From Bacillaceae bacterium SAS-127 (GTDB taxonomy: Bacteria > Bacillota > Bacilli > Bacillales > Domibacillaceae): a stretch of 64,000 nt of DNA. Below the pieces are notes generated by a model. It did not search any database and had not been told where the DNA came from. It saw only the letters and a program-made list of their open reading frames with translations. The first letter of the stretch is position 1. Every line of letters starts with the position of its first letter. The translations under genes and the position numbers were made by a program. Positions 49,168 to 58,184 of the stretch are shown here, piece after piece. The stretch is from the NCBI GenBank assembly GCA_002261155.1, contig NKXN01000045.1, positions 62,001-126,000 on the forward strand. The letters are read 5' to 3'.

Positions 49168-50253
49168 CTAAGGTATATACTTAACAATTGTTTCTGCAAT
49201 TTGATCCACTGGTACTACTTCATCTACTACATGTGTAGCAATCGCTGCTCTTGGCATCCCAAACACCACACAAGTATCTTTCGACTCAGCAATGGCCGTT
49301 ACACGCCCATTTCCTATCTCTTTCATCTTAAACAAACCGTTGGCGCCATCCGTCCCCATGCCTGTCATGACGACAGCCACCTTATTATAATCTGATATCT
49401 CACTTGCCGATTCAAAAAGCACATCAACAGAAGGGCGATGTCCGCTTACTGTAGGGGTTTGATCTAAATGGACAGCTAAAGAGCCTCCAACTCTCTTCAT
49501 TTTCAGATGATAATTCCCAGGCGCAATATATGCCGTGTTGTTCCTTAAAATTTCACCGTCTTCAGCTTCTTTAACAGAAATAGCTGAAAGTGAATCCAAC
49601 CTTTGAGCAAGTGAATGAGTAAAGCCAGCTGGCATATGCTGGACAATTAATATAGGTGCGTTAAGATTGGCTGGAAGTCTAGTTAATACACTTTGAAGTG
49701 CACGCGGACCACCGGTTGACGTCCCAATCACAACTAATGTCTTTCCGCTTATTTTTGAGCGTTCTAACCTATTGGTTGGGGAAAATGGTTCCGTTTTAGC
49801 ACTCGTATTCCTATGAATTCTTGGTTTATTAACTGAAGAGAGTGGACGGACATTAGCGCGACTAGCTGCTAGCACTTTCTCAATCAATTCATCTTTAATT
49901 TTGTATAAATCAACGGAAATTGTTCCAGAAGGCTTAGCGATAAAATCAATCGCTCCTCTCTCCATAGCTAGCATCGTTGTTTCCGTTCCTTTTTTCGTTA
50001 AACTCGAAAGCATAACGATAGGTGTCGGTTTTTTATCCATAATATGGCTTAACGCGTCTAGGCCATCCATCTCAGGCATTTCGACATCCATCGTCATAAC
50101 ATCCGGATTAAATATCTCAAATTTCGTAATCGCATCCTTGCCATTTCGTGCCGTCGCTACCACATCAAGCTCAGGATGATGATTTAAAATATCAGTGATT
50201 AGCTTCCTCATAAAAGCTGAATCATCCACTACAAGTACTTTTTTACTTTTCAT
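49168..50253 (-). CDS. cheB: Receptor methylesterase/response regulator CheB
   Basis: 361 residues: receiver domain (Asp10/11, phosphoacceptor Asp56 in MTMDVEMPEMDG) and C-terminal methylesterase with catalytic triad segments GTSTGGPRAL, VQHMPAGFT and MTGMGTDGANG. It demethylates or deamidates receptor glutamates in adaptation. Its start overlaps the flhG stop by four bases. Confidence 0.96.
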   Translation of the reverse strand: MKSKKVLVVDDSAFMRKLITDILNHHPELDVVATARNGKDAITKFEIFNPDVMTMDVEMPEMDGLDALSHIMDKKPTPIVMLSSLTKKGTETTMLAMERGAIDFIAKPSGTISVDLYKIKDELIEKVLAASRANVRPLSSVNKPRIHRNTSAKTEPFSPTNRLERSKISGKTLVVIGTSTGGPRALQSVLTRLPANLNAPILIVQHMPAGFTHSLAQRLDSLSAISVKEAEDGEILRNNTAYIAPGNYHLKMKRVGGSLAVHLDQTPTVSGHRPSVDVLFESASEISDYNKVAVVMTGMGTDGANGLFKMKEIGNGRVTAIAESKDTCVVFGMPRAAIATHVVDEVVPVDQIAETIVKYIP

Positions 50254-51128
50254 TTGTCGCTCCTGCCTTTCATGAAAAAATGACGAAGCTTTTCTACAAA
50301 TTTAGGTGAATTCCCATTAAATGAAGGAGATTCTGCGCCGGTCAAATAATTATTCGTCATCGTCTTACATGCTGTAGAGATCGGAGCGTGTGGAAAGGCA
50401 AGGAGAAAAGGTTGTTGCTTTGTGGTTGCTTGTTTCACATGCCGATCCTCTGGTAACACTCCAAGCTCAATGATCTCTCGTTGCAAAAAGCGATCAACTA
50501 CATTTTGCAGACGCACATTAGCTCCCCTACCTTCTGCAAGACTTTCGGCTCGATTGCATACAAGATAAAATGTATTCATCCCTCCTCGAAGGTGAATAAA
50601 CTTAATCATCGAGTAAGCATCAGTAAGCGAAGTAGGCTCAGGTGTAGCCACCACTAAAATATCTTCCACTGACATCAGTATATCTAAAGACTCCTTTGTC
50701 ACTCCTGCTCCCATATCAAAAATTAAATAATCATATTGGTATTGTAGTGCCTCAATCTCAAAGATCCATCGGTCTAAATGGTGATCATCCCATTCGACTA
50801 ATTTACTTAAACTAGAGCCTCCTAATATGTAAGATACTCCTTCAGTTCCATTCATAATCAACTCTTCAAGGCTGCATCCTCTTTCAAAGAATTCAACAAT
50901 AGAACGTTTGCCCGTTAGACCTGATAACACATGGATATTTCCCATTCCTATATCCATATCAAATATTAGCACTTTTTTACCACGTTGTGTTAAATTCAGG
51001 CCAAAGTTCATAGAAATATTAGATTTTCCTACGCCACCTTTTCCACTAACGACAGCAATCGTTTTCGCTATTTTTCTGGTTAATCGATTAATCTTATTTC
51101 GCAACCCTGAAGCTTGGTCATATGTCAT
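50250..51128 (-). CDS. flhG: Flagellum number/placement ATPase FlhG (YlxH, MinD-like)
   Basis: 292 residues of the MinD/ParA family with deviant Walker A SGKGGVGKS (about 28-36), DMDIGMGN and DYLIFDMGAG. The N-terminal DQAxxLR motif (DQASGLRNKI), which in this family activates the FlhF GTPase, is present. With FlhF it controls flagellar pattern and C-ring assembly. It overlaps flhF and cheB by four bases each. Confidence 0.95.
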   Translation of the reverse strand: MTYDQASGLRNKINRLTRKIAKTIAVVSGKGGVGKSNISMNFGLNLTQRGKKVLIFDMDIGMGNIHVLSGLTGKRSIVEFFERGCSLEELIMNGTEGVSYILGGSSLSKLVEWDDHHLDRWIFEIEALQYQYDYLIFDMGAGVTKESLDILMSVEDILVVATPEPTSLTDAYSMIKFIHLRGGMNTFYLVCNRAESLAEGRGANVRLQNVVDRFLQREIIELGVLPEDRHVKQATTKQQPFLLAFPHAPISTACKTMTNNYLTGAESPSFNGNSPKFVEKLRHFFMKGRSDK

Positions 51129-52249
51129 ACGTTTTCACCAAACATCATATCAACAATTGTTTCCGCATCGACTTCCATCAAATCGTCCGGGACATTTTGC
51201 CCATTTGTAATAAATGCTACTCCTTTTTGAAAATGACACATCAAATTAAGAAGAGTACCGTGTGTCTTCGTCTCGTCCATTTTTGTAAAAATGAACTTTT
51301 CGATCGAGATAAGAGAAAACTTGTCAATGATCTCCTTCAGATCATTTTCTTTCGACGTAAGGGCCATCACTAAATAGCTTTCAACTTCCTCTTCAAAGGA
51401 AATCATACTTTTTAATTCTTTCACATATTTTTCATCACGGTAATTCCGGCCTGCGGTATCGATGTAGATAGTGTCGTAGTCCTCCAATTGGTTGATGGCT
51501 TCTGTAAAGTCTTCTGCTTTGTAAACGACATGCATCGGTACTTTCAGCAAATCGGCATACGTTTTTAACTGATTAATAGCGGCAATCCTGTACGTATCAG
51601 TTGAGATGAAGGCGACTTTCTTCCCTTCTTCTAACACACTGTTAGCCGCCATTTTTGCTAAAGTGGTTGTTTTCCCTACACCTGTTGGCCCAACAATATT
51701 AATATATTTTTTCTTTTGCAATGGTCTTTCTTGTAGTGGTTTAATTTTGTTTAATAACCATTCTTTCGCCCATATAAGTGCCTCTTCTTGATCTACATGC
51801 CCCTTTGAATCCTTCCATTTGGATAAAAGAGCTTGCTTTAACTCTATAATTAACGCATTGGAAACTTCCTGCTCTTTTAAAGTCTCTAATGGTGGCTTCA
51901 ATTCGTCCGGTACACCTTCGAGAGTGATTTTATTGTTACGAGAATACTGCTCCAATATTTTTTTTAGCTCTTTTACTTCTTTCACAAGCACCTCTGCATT
52001 GTTTGTCGCTGGGACTGCAGAGGGCTTCCTTTCAACCATTGGGGCAGTTCGAGACTTTTCTTTCACTTCCGAGCGAGGATTCGGATCCACTCCAGCCACA
52101 ACTTCAATCGCTTTCTTTTTAAATAGGCCCAAAAATCCGCCGGTATAAATTGTTTTTGATTGAAGAATAACTGCTTGCTTCCCTAGATCGGCTCGAATTT
52201 TCTTCATCGCTTCTTGCATGGAAGAAGCTTGATATTTTTTTACTTTCAA
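51125..52249 (-). CDS. flhF: Flagellar SRP-family GTPase FlhF
   Basis: 374 residues. A basic N-terminal B domain precedes the NG GTPase domain with GPTGVGKTTTLAKMAA (187 on), DTYRIAAINQL and IYIDTAGRN. It dictates the site of flagellar assembly. It overlaps flhA upstream and flhG downstream by four bases each, so the three are translationally coupled. Confidence 0.95.
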   Translation of the reverse strand: MKVKKYQASSMQEAMKKIRADLGKQAVILQSKTIYTGGFLGLFKKKAIEVVAGVDPNPRSEVKEKSRTAPMVERKPSAVPATNNAEVLVKEVKELKKILEQYSRNNKITLEGVPDELKPPLETLKEQEVSNALIIELKQALLSKWKDSKGHVDQEEALIWAKEWLLNKIKPLQERPLQKKKYINIVGPTGVGKTTTLAKMAANSVLEEGKKVAFISTDTYRIAAINQLKTYADLLKVPMHVVYKAEDFTEAINQLEDYDTIYIDTAGRNYRDEKYVKELKSMISFEEEVESYLVMALTSKENDLKEIIDKFSLISIEKFIFTKMDETKTHGTLLNLMCHFQKGVAFITNGQNVPDDLMEVDAETIVDMMFGENV

Positions 52250-54282
52250 TCAATGTTCACCACCCCAACACTTTGAACTTCAACATTCGGTTCAAGCTCA
52301 TTATAAGAAAGAATCGGTAGCTGCGGAAAATACCTCTCTGACAATTGTTTCATATACATACGAATGGCTGGTGAGCAAAGAATGATTGGCGTTTGCTGCA
52401 TAAATGTAACTTGTTCCACTTGCGTAGCCACCGCTTCCAGAATCCTTTGAGAATCCATCGGATCTAACGATAAAAAGTTGCCATGTTCTGTTTGTTGGAT
52501 ACTATCGGCGATTAACTTTTCAATTGCTCCAGACAGGGTAAGTACTTTTAAGGAGTTATCCCCCTCCAAATATTGTCTCGTAATTTGCCTAGAGAGTGCT
52601 TGACGGACATATTCCGTTAATAGATCCGTATCCGACGACATTTTCCCAAAATCAGCGAGCGTTTCAAAGATGATCGGTAAGTTTCTGATCGAGATATTTT
52701 CTTTCAATAACTTAGCCAATACCTTTTGCACTTCTCCGACAGACAGTGGGTTCGGTGTGACTTCCTCTACTAAAATTGGATAAGCTTCTTTCAAATGTTC
52801 AATCAATTGCTGTGTTTCTTGACGACCGAGCAATTCATGAGCATTTGCTTTAATCACTTCTGTCAAATGTGTTGATACGACACTTGGAGGATCTACTACC
52901 GTGTAACCCAATATTTCTGCCTGCTCTTTCATTTCTTCTGTAATCCATTTAGCTGGCAAACCGAACGATGGTTCAATCGTATCAATTCCTTCAATGGCAG
53001 CATCGTCTTCACCTGGACTCATCGCTAAATAATGATCTAGTAGCAAATCTCCTTGCGCCATAACACTACCTTTAACTTTAATCTGATACTCATTTGGTTG
53101 AAGTTGAATATTATCACGAATACGAACGACTGGGATCACTAAACCTAGTTCAATCGCAAGCTGTCGGCGAATCATTACGACTCGATCTAATAAATCTCCG
53201 CCTTGTGTAGCATCCGCTAGCGGAATCAGCCCATAGCCAAATTCAAATTCAATCGGATCAATATTTAATAAATTAACGACGCTTTCAGGGCTCTTTAACT
53301 CAGCGGTTTCAATTTCTTCTTCCGCTTCAATTAAGTCTACCTCATCCGTCTCAGGCTTTCTTTGTAGCATGAACGCTCCTATCGCTAACATGCCCGCAAT
53401 CGGAATCGTTAATAGATTACTAATTGGTGTCGCAACTCCTAGTAAAAAAATCGTGCCTGCTGCGACATATAGCATAATCGGATAAGCGAGTAACTGTGAC
53501 ATAATGTCCTCGCCTAAATTTCCTTTAGAAGCGGCTCTTGTGACCACAATCCCTGTCGCTGTTGAAATTAATAGAGCTGGAACTTGCGAAACAATTCCAT
53601 CTCCCACTGTTAATAAAGAATATCGTGTAGCTGCCTCAGCTAACGGTAAACCTTGCTGAACACTACCAATGATAATTCCAAAAATCAGGTTAATGATCAC
53701 GATAATAATACCAGCGATCGCATCACCTTTGACAAACTTGGTCGCACCGTCCATGGCTCCGTAAAAATCAGCTTCACGGCTCACCTTTTCTCGGCGCTCT
53801 CTTGCTTCCTGCTCAGAAATCATTCCGGCATTTAAATCGGCATCAATACTCATTTGTTTCCCTGGCATCGCATCAAGAGTGAAGCGGGCTGCTACCTCAG
53901 ACACACGCTCAGATCCTTTTGTAATAACAATAAACTGAATAATGATTAAGATTAAAAAGACAACCATCCCAACAATTACATTTCCGCCGACAACGAATGT
54001 TCCAAATGTCTCAACCACACCACCTGCCTCACCCTTGCTTAAGATTGAACGGGTGGTAGATACATTTAGTCCTAAACGGAATAAGGTTAATAATAGTAAC
54101 AGCGATGGAAAAATGGAAAATTCCAATGCCTCTCGCATATTCATCGAGATGAGTAAAACTAAAAGTGCAAGAGAAATATTCATAATGATCAATACACTTA
54201 ATAACCATGACGGCAATGGAATAATTAACATGGCAACGATTAAAATAACACTCAATAACACGGAGATATCTCTTGCTCGCAT
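52246..54282 (-). CDS. flhA: Flagellar export gate protein FlhA
   Basis: 678 residues from ATG 54282, with GGAGAGAG upstream that includes the flhB stop codon. The first half has eight hydrophobic helices and the conserved cytoplasmic loop FTLDAMPGKQMSIDADLNAG (FHIPEP family); the C-terminal half is the soluble export-nonamer domain with GLPAKWI and GYTVVDPPSVV. It is the major gate of the flagellar type III export apparatus. Confidence 0.96.
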   Translation of the reverse strand: MRARDISVLLSVILIVAMLIIPLPSWLLSVLIIMNISLALLVLLISMNMREALEFSIFPSLLLLLTLFRLGLNVSTTRSILSKGEAGGVVETFGTFVVGGNVIVGMVVFLILIIIQFIVITKGSERVSEVAARFTLDAMPGKQMSIDADLNAGMISEQEARERREKVSREADFYGAMDGATKFVKGDAIAGIIIVIINLIFGIIIGSVQQGLPLAEAATRYSLLTVGDGIVSQVPALLISTATGIVVTRAASKGNLGEDIMSQLLAYPIMLYVAAGTIFLLGVATPISNLLTIPIAGMLAIGAFMLQRKPETDEVDLIEAEEEIETAELKSPESVVNLLNIDPIEFEFGYGLIPLADATQGGDLLDRVVMIRRQLAIELGLVIPVVRIRDNIQLQPNEYQIKVKGSVMAQGDLLLDHYLAMSPGEDDAAIEGIDTIEPSFGLPAKWITEEMKEQAEILGYTVVDPPSVVSTHLTEVIKANAHELLGRQETQQLIEHLKEAYPILVEEVTPNPLSVGEVQKVLAKLLKENISIRNLPIIFETLADFGKMSSDTDLLTEYVRQALSRQITRQYLEGDNSLKVLTLSGAIEKLIADSIQQTEHGNFLSLDPMDSQRILEAVATQVEQVTFMQQTPIILCSPAIRMYMKQLSERYFPQLPILSYNELEPNVEVQSVGVVNID

Positions 54283-54293
54283 TTCTCTCTCTC

Positions 54294-55388
54294 CTAACAA
54301 CAAAACTTACAATTTATTTTCATTCTGTACACATAAGCTAAAATTTCAGCAACTGCTTTAAAGAATTCTTCAGGTATCGGATCACCAATTTCAGCTTGAT
54401 CATATAAAGCTCTAGCTAGCGGTCTATTTTCTATCATGGTGACTTCATTTTCACCCGCGACATACTTAATCTTTTGAGCTAAATAGTCAACTCCCTTGGC
54501 AACCACATAGGGAGCATCTAGCTTGTCTTCATCATATTTTAAGGCAATAGCGTAATGAGTAGGGTTTGTAATAACAACATCAGCTTGAGGAACCTCTTGC
54601 ATCATTCTTCTCATCGCCATTTCACGTTGCCTTTGTTTAATCTGTGATTTGATCAGCGGGTCCCCTTCGATATTCTTATGTTCATCCTTAATGTCTTGTT
54701 TAGACATGCGGATGTTTTTCTCAAAATCATACTTTTGATAAAAATAATCAAGAATAGCAAGAAACAATAGGGCTAAAGAGGCAACGAGTCCCATTTTTAA
54801 AGTTAGTACACCTACTGTTTGTAACGCATCCGCGACTGATTTAAAAGACAACTTTAATACATCTTCAATGTTCGACCAAAGTACGATGAAAGTAGCTGCT
54901 CCAACAAACGAAATTTTCAACATCGACTTCAACAATTCTACAATCGCTCTTAACGAAAAAATTCGTTTAAACCCTTTAATCGGATCAATCTTTTCTAACT
55001 TTGGCTTGATCGGTTCACCCGTTAATAAAAAGCCAACTTGCATGTAATTGGCTGCTACCCCTGCGAGAAGTGCCACTAACATGACCGGACCGAGAATGTA
55101 TACGAGCCGTTGCATCACTTCGAACACAATCACCTTTAAGTTCGCCTCTGTCACAGGCATTAACATATAGCTTTGCAGTGATTGCTGAAAAAACTCCAAA
55201 ATATGTTTTCCCATAAAAGAAGCACCGATAAACAAAAAGCCAAAAACAGCAAGCAAGCTAATAGCCGTATTAACATCCTGACTCTTCGCAACTTGCCCTT
55301 TTTTTCGAGAATCTTGACGCTTTTTAGGAGTGGCTTTTTCAGTCTTTTCTCCGGCAAAAAACTGAAGGTCTAACTGTAACCTTTTCAA
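54294..55388 (-). CDS. flhB: Flagellar export switch protein FlhB
   Basis: 364 residues: FAGEKTEKATPKKRQDSRKKGQ-type amphipathic start (key residues GEKTEKATPKKR), four membrane helices, and the self-cleaving NPTH site (275-278) that switches export specificity from hook to filament. The C-terminus reads YRMKINCKFCC; the last residues NCKFCC replace the usual Lys-rich end. An out-of-frame TAA lies in the AAAATAAAT there, as if a base insertion extended the protein by six residues. Confidence 0.94.
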   Translation of the reverse strand: MKRLQLDLQFFAGEKTEKATPKKRQDSRKKGQVAKSQDVNTAISLLAVFGFLFIGASFMGKHILEFFQQSLQSYMLMPVTEANLKVIVFEVMQRLVYILGPVMLVALLAGVAANYMQVGFLLTGEPIKPKLEKIDPIKGFKRIFSLRAIVELLKSMLKISFVGAATFIVLWSNIEDVLKLSFKSVADALQTVGVLTLKMGLVASLALLFLAILDYFYQKYDFEKNIRMSKQDIKDEHKNIEGDPLIKSQIKQRQREMAMRRMMQEVPQADVVITNPTHYAIALKYDEDKLDAPYVVAKGVDYLAQKIKYVAGENEVTMIENRPLARALYDQAEIGDPIPEEFFKAVAEILAYVYRMKINCKFCC

Positions 55389-55389
55389 G

Positions 55390-56166
55390 CTAACTCCCCC
55401 CTAACAATGTCATCACATCACGCATCGTGTAAAGCATGATTTCAAATAATTGCTGTACAACTGTAAAAATGACTCCAAACACAATCATTAATACGATAAA
55501 TGCCACAGCAATTTTGATCGGAAAACCGACAACAAAGATGTTGAGTTGTGGAACCGTTCTCGCTACGATTCCGAGCGCTACATCCACTAAGAATAAACAA
55601 GCGACAACTGGCATTGCCATTTGAAAAGCAATCATAAACATCGAGTTAAACGCTCGACTAACATAGTCAACTAGTTGTCCATTTCCGAAAGAAAGACTCA
55701 CTTGATCAATCGGAATAAACTGATAGCTATAGAAAATCCCATCTAAGATCAAGTGGTGCCCATTGACCGCTAGCAATAAGAGCAAGGAAAACATATACAA
55801 ATATTGACCGATAAGTGGACTTTGAACACCCGTCTGTGGGTCAATCACATTCGCAATCGCAAAGCCCATTTGAAAATCGATAAAGCCTCCTGCAATTTGA
55901 ATCGCAGCCAAAATCATATAAGCAACTAATCCTATTAACAAACCAACTAATGCTTCTTTAATAATTAAAATAAAATATTCACCGTTTATTTCTAGCGATG
56001 GCACATCAAGCGTATAATACATCATCCACGACAACACAAGCGCAAACCCTATTCGATGCATCGCCGGGATCGTTCGATAAGAAAACAATGGCATTGTGAC
56101 AAAAAAAGCTGATACTCGTACAACTATTAATAAAAATACCGACAGTTTCGGTAATAATTCATCCAT
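55390..56166 (-). CDS. fliR: Flagellar export apparatus protein FliR
   Basis: 258 residues with about six hydrophobic helices and the family segment GFAIANVIDPQTGVQSPLIGQ-type loop (key residues FAIANVIDPQTG). It is part of the FliPQR core channel of the export gate. It is one base from flhB and four bases from fliQ. Confidence 0.95.
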   Translation of the reverse strand: MDELLPKLSVFLLIVVRVSAFFVTMPLFSYRTIPAMHRIGFALVLSWMMYYTLDVPSLEINGEYFILIIKEALVGLLIGLVAYMILAAIQIAGGFIDFQMGFAIANVIDPQTGVQSPLIGQYLYMFSLLLLLAVNGHHLILDGIFYSYQFIPIDQVSLSFGNGQLVDYVSRAFNSMFMIAFQMAMPVVACLFLVDVALGIVARTVPQLNIFVVGFPIKIAVAFIVLMIVFGVIFTVVQQLFEIMLYTMRDVMTLLGGS

Positions 56167-56170
56167 ACGT

Positions 56171-56440
56171 CTACCCTACAAATCTCGTTAAATTCGTAAA
56201 TATATCCAATGTATAAGACAGCATACGACTAAGCATCCAAGGACCGAAAAAAATTAAACCAACTAATACAGCTACAATTTTCGGGATAAACGCGAGCGTT
56301 TGCTCCTGTATTTGCGTCGTCGCCTGAAAAATACTGACGGCAAGCCCAACAACGAGGGCTAAGATAAGCAAAGGAGCACATACGATAATCGTTGTATACA
56401 CTCCTTTTTCTGCTAGGGAAATAACCATTTGTGAATTCAT
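56171..56440 (-). CDS. fliQ: Flagellar export apparatus protein FliQ
   Basis: 89 residues from ATG 56440, preceded by AGGTGG. Two long hydrophobic helices flank FQATTQIQEQTLAFIPKIVAVL, the FliQ signature (key residues QATTQIQEQTLAFIPK). Four copies surround the FliP5FliR1 core. It lies between fliP and fliR. Confidence 0.95.
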   Translation of the reverse strand: MNSQMVISLAEKGVYTTIIVCAPLLILALVVGLAVSIFQATTQIQEQTLAFIPKIVAVLVGLIFFGPWMLSRMLSYTLDIFTNLTRFVG

Positions 56441-56453
56441 TGTTTCCACCTAC

Positions 56454-57119
56454 TTAAAAGCTTTGCAGCAAAGATTGAATGACTAAGTACCAACCATCCA
56501 CTAGAACAAATAATAAAATTTTAAAAGGCAACGAAATCATTACTGGTGGTAGCATCATCATTCCCATCGACATTAAAATACTAGCGACGACCATATCTAT
56601 AACCAGAAATGGAATAAAAACCATAAATCCAATTTGAAAGGCTGTTTTAATTTCACTAAGCGCAAAGGCTGGAACTAATGCAGTTAATGGAATATCCTCG
56701 ACCGTTTTCGGTTGTTCCGCCTGGGCATAGTTTAAAAACAACTGTAAGTCTTTCTGTCTCGTATGTTCGCTCATAAATTCCTTCAACGGCAAGCTCGCCT
56801 TGTCATACGCTTCCTCAAGCTTAATTTCATCATTAAATAACGGTGTCAATGCCTCGTCATTAATTTCCTGAAATACAGGCGCCATAATAAAAAACGTTAA
56901 GAACAAAGCAAGACCAATTAACACTTGAGTTGGCGGCATTTGCTGAGTAGCAAGCGCCGATCTCACAAACGACAAAACGATAACAATGCGCGTAAAACAC
57001 GTCATCAATATTAAAATACTAGGTGCTAGAGACAAGACCGTTAACAATAACAATAACTTAACAGAAGTTGTCACTTGATCAGGTGAACTATCGTTAAATA
57101 ACTGGATAAACTCATTCAT
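56454..57119 (-). CDS. fliP: Flagellar export apparatus protein FliP
   Basis: 221 residues from ATG 57119 (MNEFIQLF), nine bases after AAGGAGA; an earlier ATG touches that site. The family segments MTCFTRIVIVLSFVRSALATQQ-type (key residues FTRIVIVLSFVR) and MMMLPPVMISLPFKILLFV are present with four helices. Unlike Gram-negative FliP, no long N-terminal signal is visible, as in B. subtilis. In B. subtilis SwrB promotes FliP assembly; both genes are in this window. Confidence 0.95.
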   Translation of the reverse strand: MNEFIQLFNDSSPDQVTTSVKLLLLLTVLSLAPSILILMTCFTRIVIVLSFVRSALATQQMPPTQVLIGLALFLTFFIMAPVFQEINDEALTPLFNDEIKLEEAYDKASLPLKEFMSEHTRQKDLQLFLNYAQAEQPKTVEDIPLTALVPAFALSEIKTAFQIGFMVFIPFLVIDMVVASILMSMGMMMLPPVMISLPFKILLFVLVDGWYLVIQSLLQSF

Positions 57120-57798
57120 CTTGCCCATTCTCCTTGCTGTTCATTTTCCTGATCGCTTTCTCTCTTGAAAGTTTCATATGACTAAGCTTGTCTTCAAACA
57201 CCTGTTTAAACTTCTCCGGATCTTCATCAGCGTTTGTTCGATCAGACTTCCACTTTTTCAAAACATTAGACACCATGTCTTGTGGTTGTAGCATTTGATC
57301 TACTTGATCATTGTACTGTTGTAAAAACTTCTCATATTCTTCTCGATCACTAATTTCTTTCAATAATTGAATATCCTCACCTACACCAAGTACAAGTAAG
57401 CGATCTCCTACTTTAACGATCTGTACAGAACGATTTCCTCCGAGAGGCGTGCCACCAATATGTTGGATCAACTTTGTCTTTTGATAAGAGCGACTCTTTT
57501 GATTGACAAATCGCAACAAAAAATAAATAAGCGCCACAACAAAGATTAACGCTCCGATCATTTTGACAAATTCCCAAATCGATAGTCCAACAGCTTGATC
57601 ATTTTCAGTTCCGCTATTGGACTGTTGTTGCTCTTCTTTATTAACATCTTGCTGACATTTTTCAGGGTCATTAATACAATCTTTAACGTTATTGTTAAAT
57701 GGCTCTGCCCAGGCAATGGAATAATTGCCTGTAAACAGAGCCATACTAAACAGTATAAGAACTATTGACTTTTTTACTTGTTTAATCAAAGGATGCAC
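57112..57798 (-). CDS. fliO: Flagellar biosynthesis protein FliO (B. subtilis FliZ)
   Basis: 228 residues: N-terminal signal-like helix (about 10-30, ending SIAWAEP), an extracytoplasmic Gln/Asn-rich part with two Cys (DCINDPEKCQ), a second helix (about 72-93) and a cytoplasmic domain with LIQHIGGTPLGGNRSVQIVKVGD-type FliO signature (key residues GGTPLGGNRSVQIV). It stabilises FliP complex assembly. It overlaps fliP. Confidence 0.9.
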   Translation of the reverse strand: MHPLIKQVKKSIVLILFSMALFTGNYSIAWAEPFNNNVKDCINDPEKCQQDVNKEEQQQSNSGTENDQAVGLSIWEFVKMIGALIFVVALIYFLLRFVNQKSRSYQKTKLIQHIGGTPLGGNRSVQIVKVGDRLLVLGVGEDIQLLKEISDREEYEKFLQQYNDQVDQMLQPQDMVSNVLKKWKSDRTNADEDPEKFKQVFEDKLSHMKLSREKAIRKMNSKENGQDE

Positions 57799-57808
57799 CT
57801 TCTTAAGC

Positions 57809-58171
57809 TTATGCTAAAGTTTTTGAAATGGCTTCAATCACTCGATCAGCTTGGAACGGTTTCACGATAAAGTCTTTCGCTCCTGCTTGAATCGCATCAA
57901 TAACCATCGCTTGTTGGCCCATCGCTGAGCACATAATAATTTTTGCATTTGGATCAATTTCCTTAATTTCTTTCAATGCCGTAATACCGTCTTTTTCCGG
58001 CATTGTAATATCCATTGTAACTAAGTCCGGCTGTAATTCTTTAAATTTTTCAACTGCTTGAGCACCATCTGCTGCTTCGCCGACTACCTCGAAACCGTTT
58101 TTTGTTAAAATGTCCTTAACCATCATTCTCATAAACGCTGCATCATCTACAATTAAAATACGCTTTCCCAT
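57809..58171 (-). CDS. cheY: Chemotaxis response regulator CheY
   Basis: About 120 residues, a single receiver domain with acidic pocket Asp9/Asp10, phosphoacceptor Asp54 in VTMDITMPEKDG and Lys104 in FIVKPFQ. CheY-P binds the switch (FliM/FliY) and, in bacilli, promotes smooth swimming. Three consecutive ATG codons precede GKRIL; the third (58171) is used by homology and spacing from GGGAG. It lies between fliY and fliO, as in B. subtilis. Confidence 0.95.
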   Translation of the reverse strand: MGKRILIVDDAAFMRMMVKDILTKNGFEVVGEAADGAQAVEKFKELQPDLVTMDITMPEKDGITALKEIKEIDPNAKIIMCSAMGQQAMVIDAIQAGAKDFIVKPFQADRVIEAISKTLA

Positions 58172-58184
58172 CATCATATCTCCC

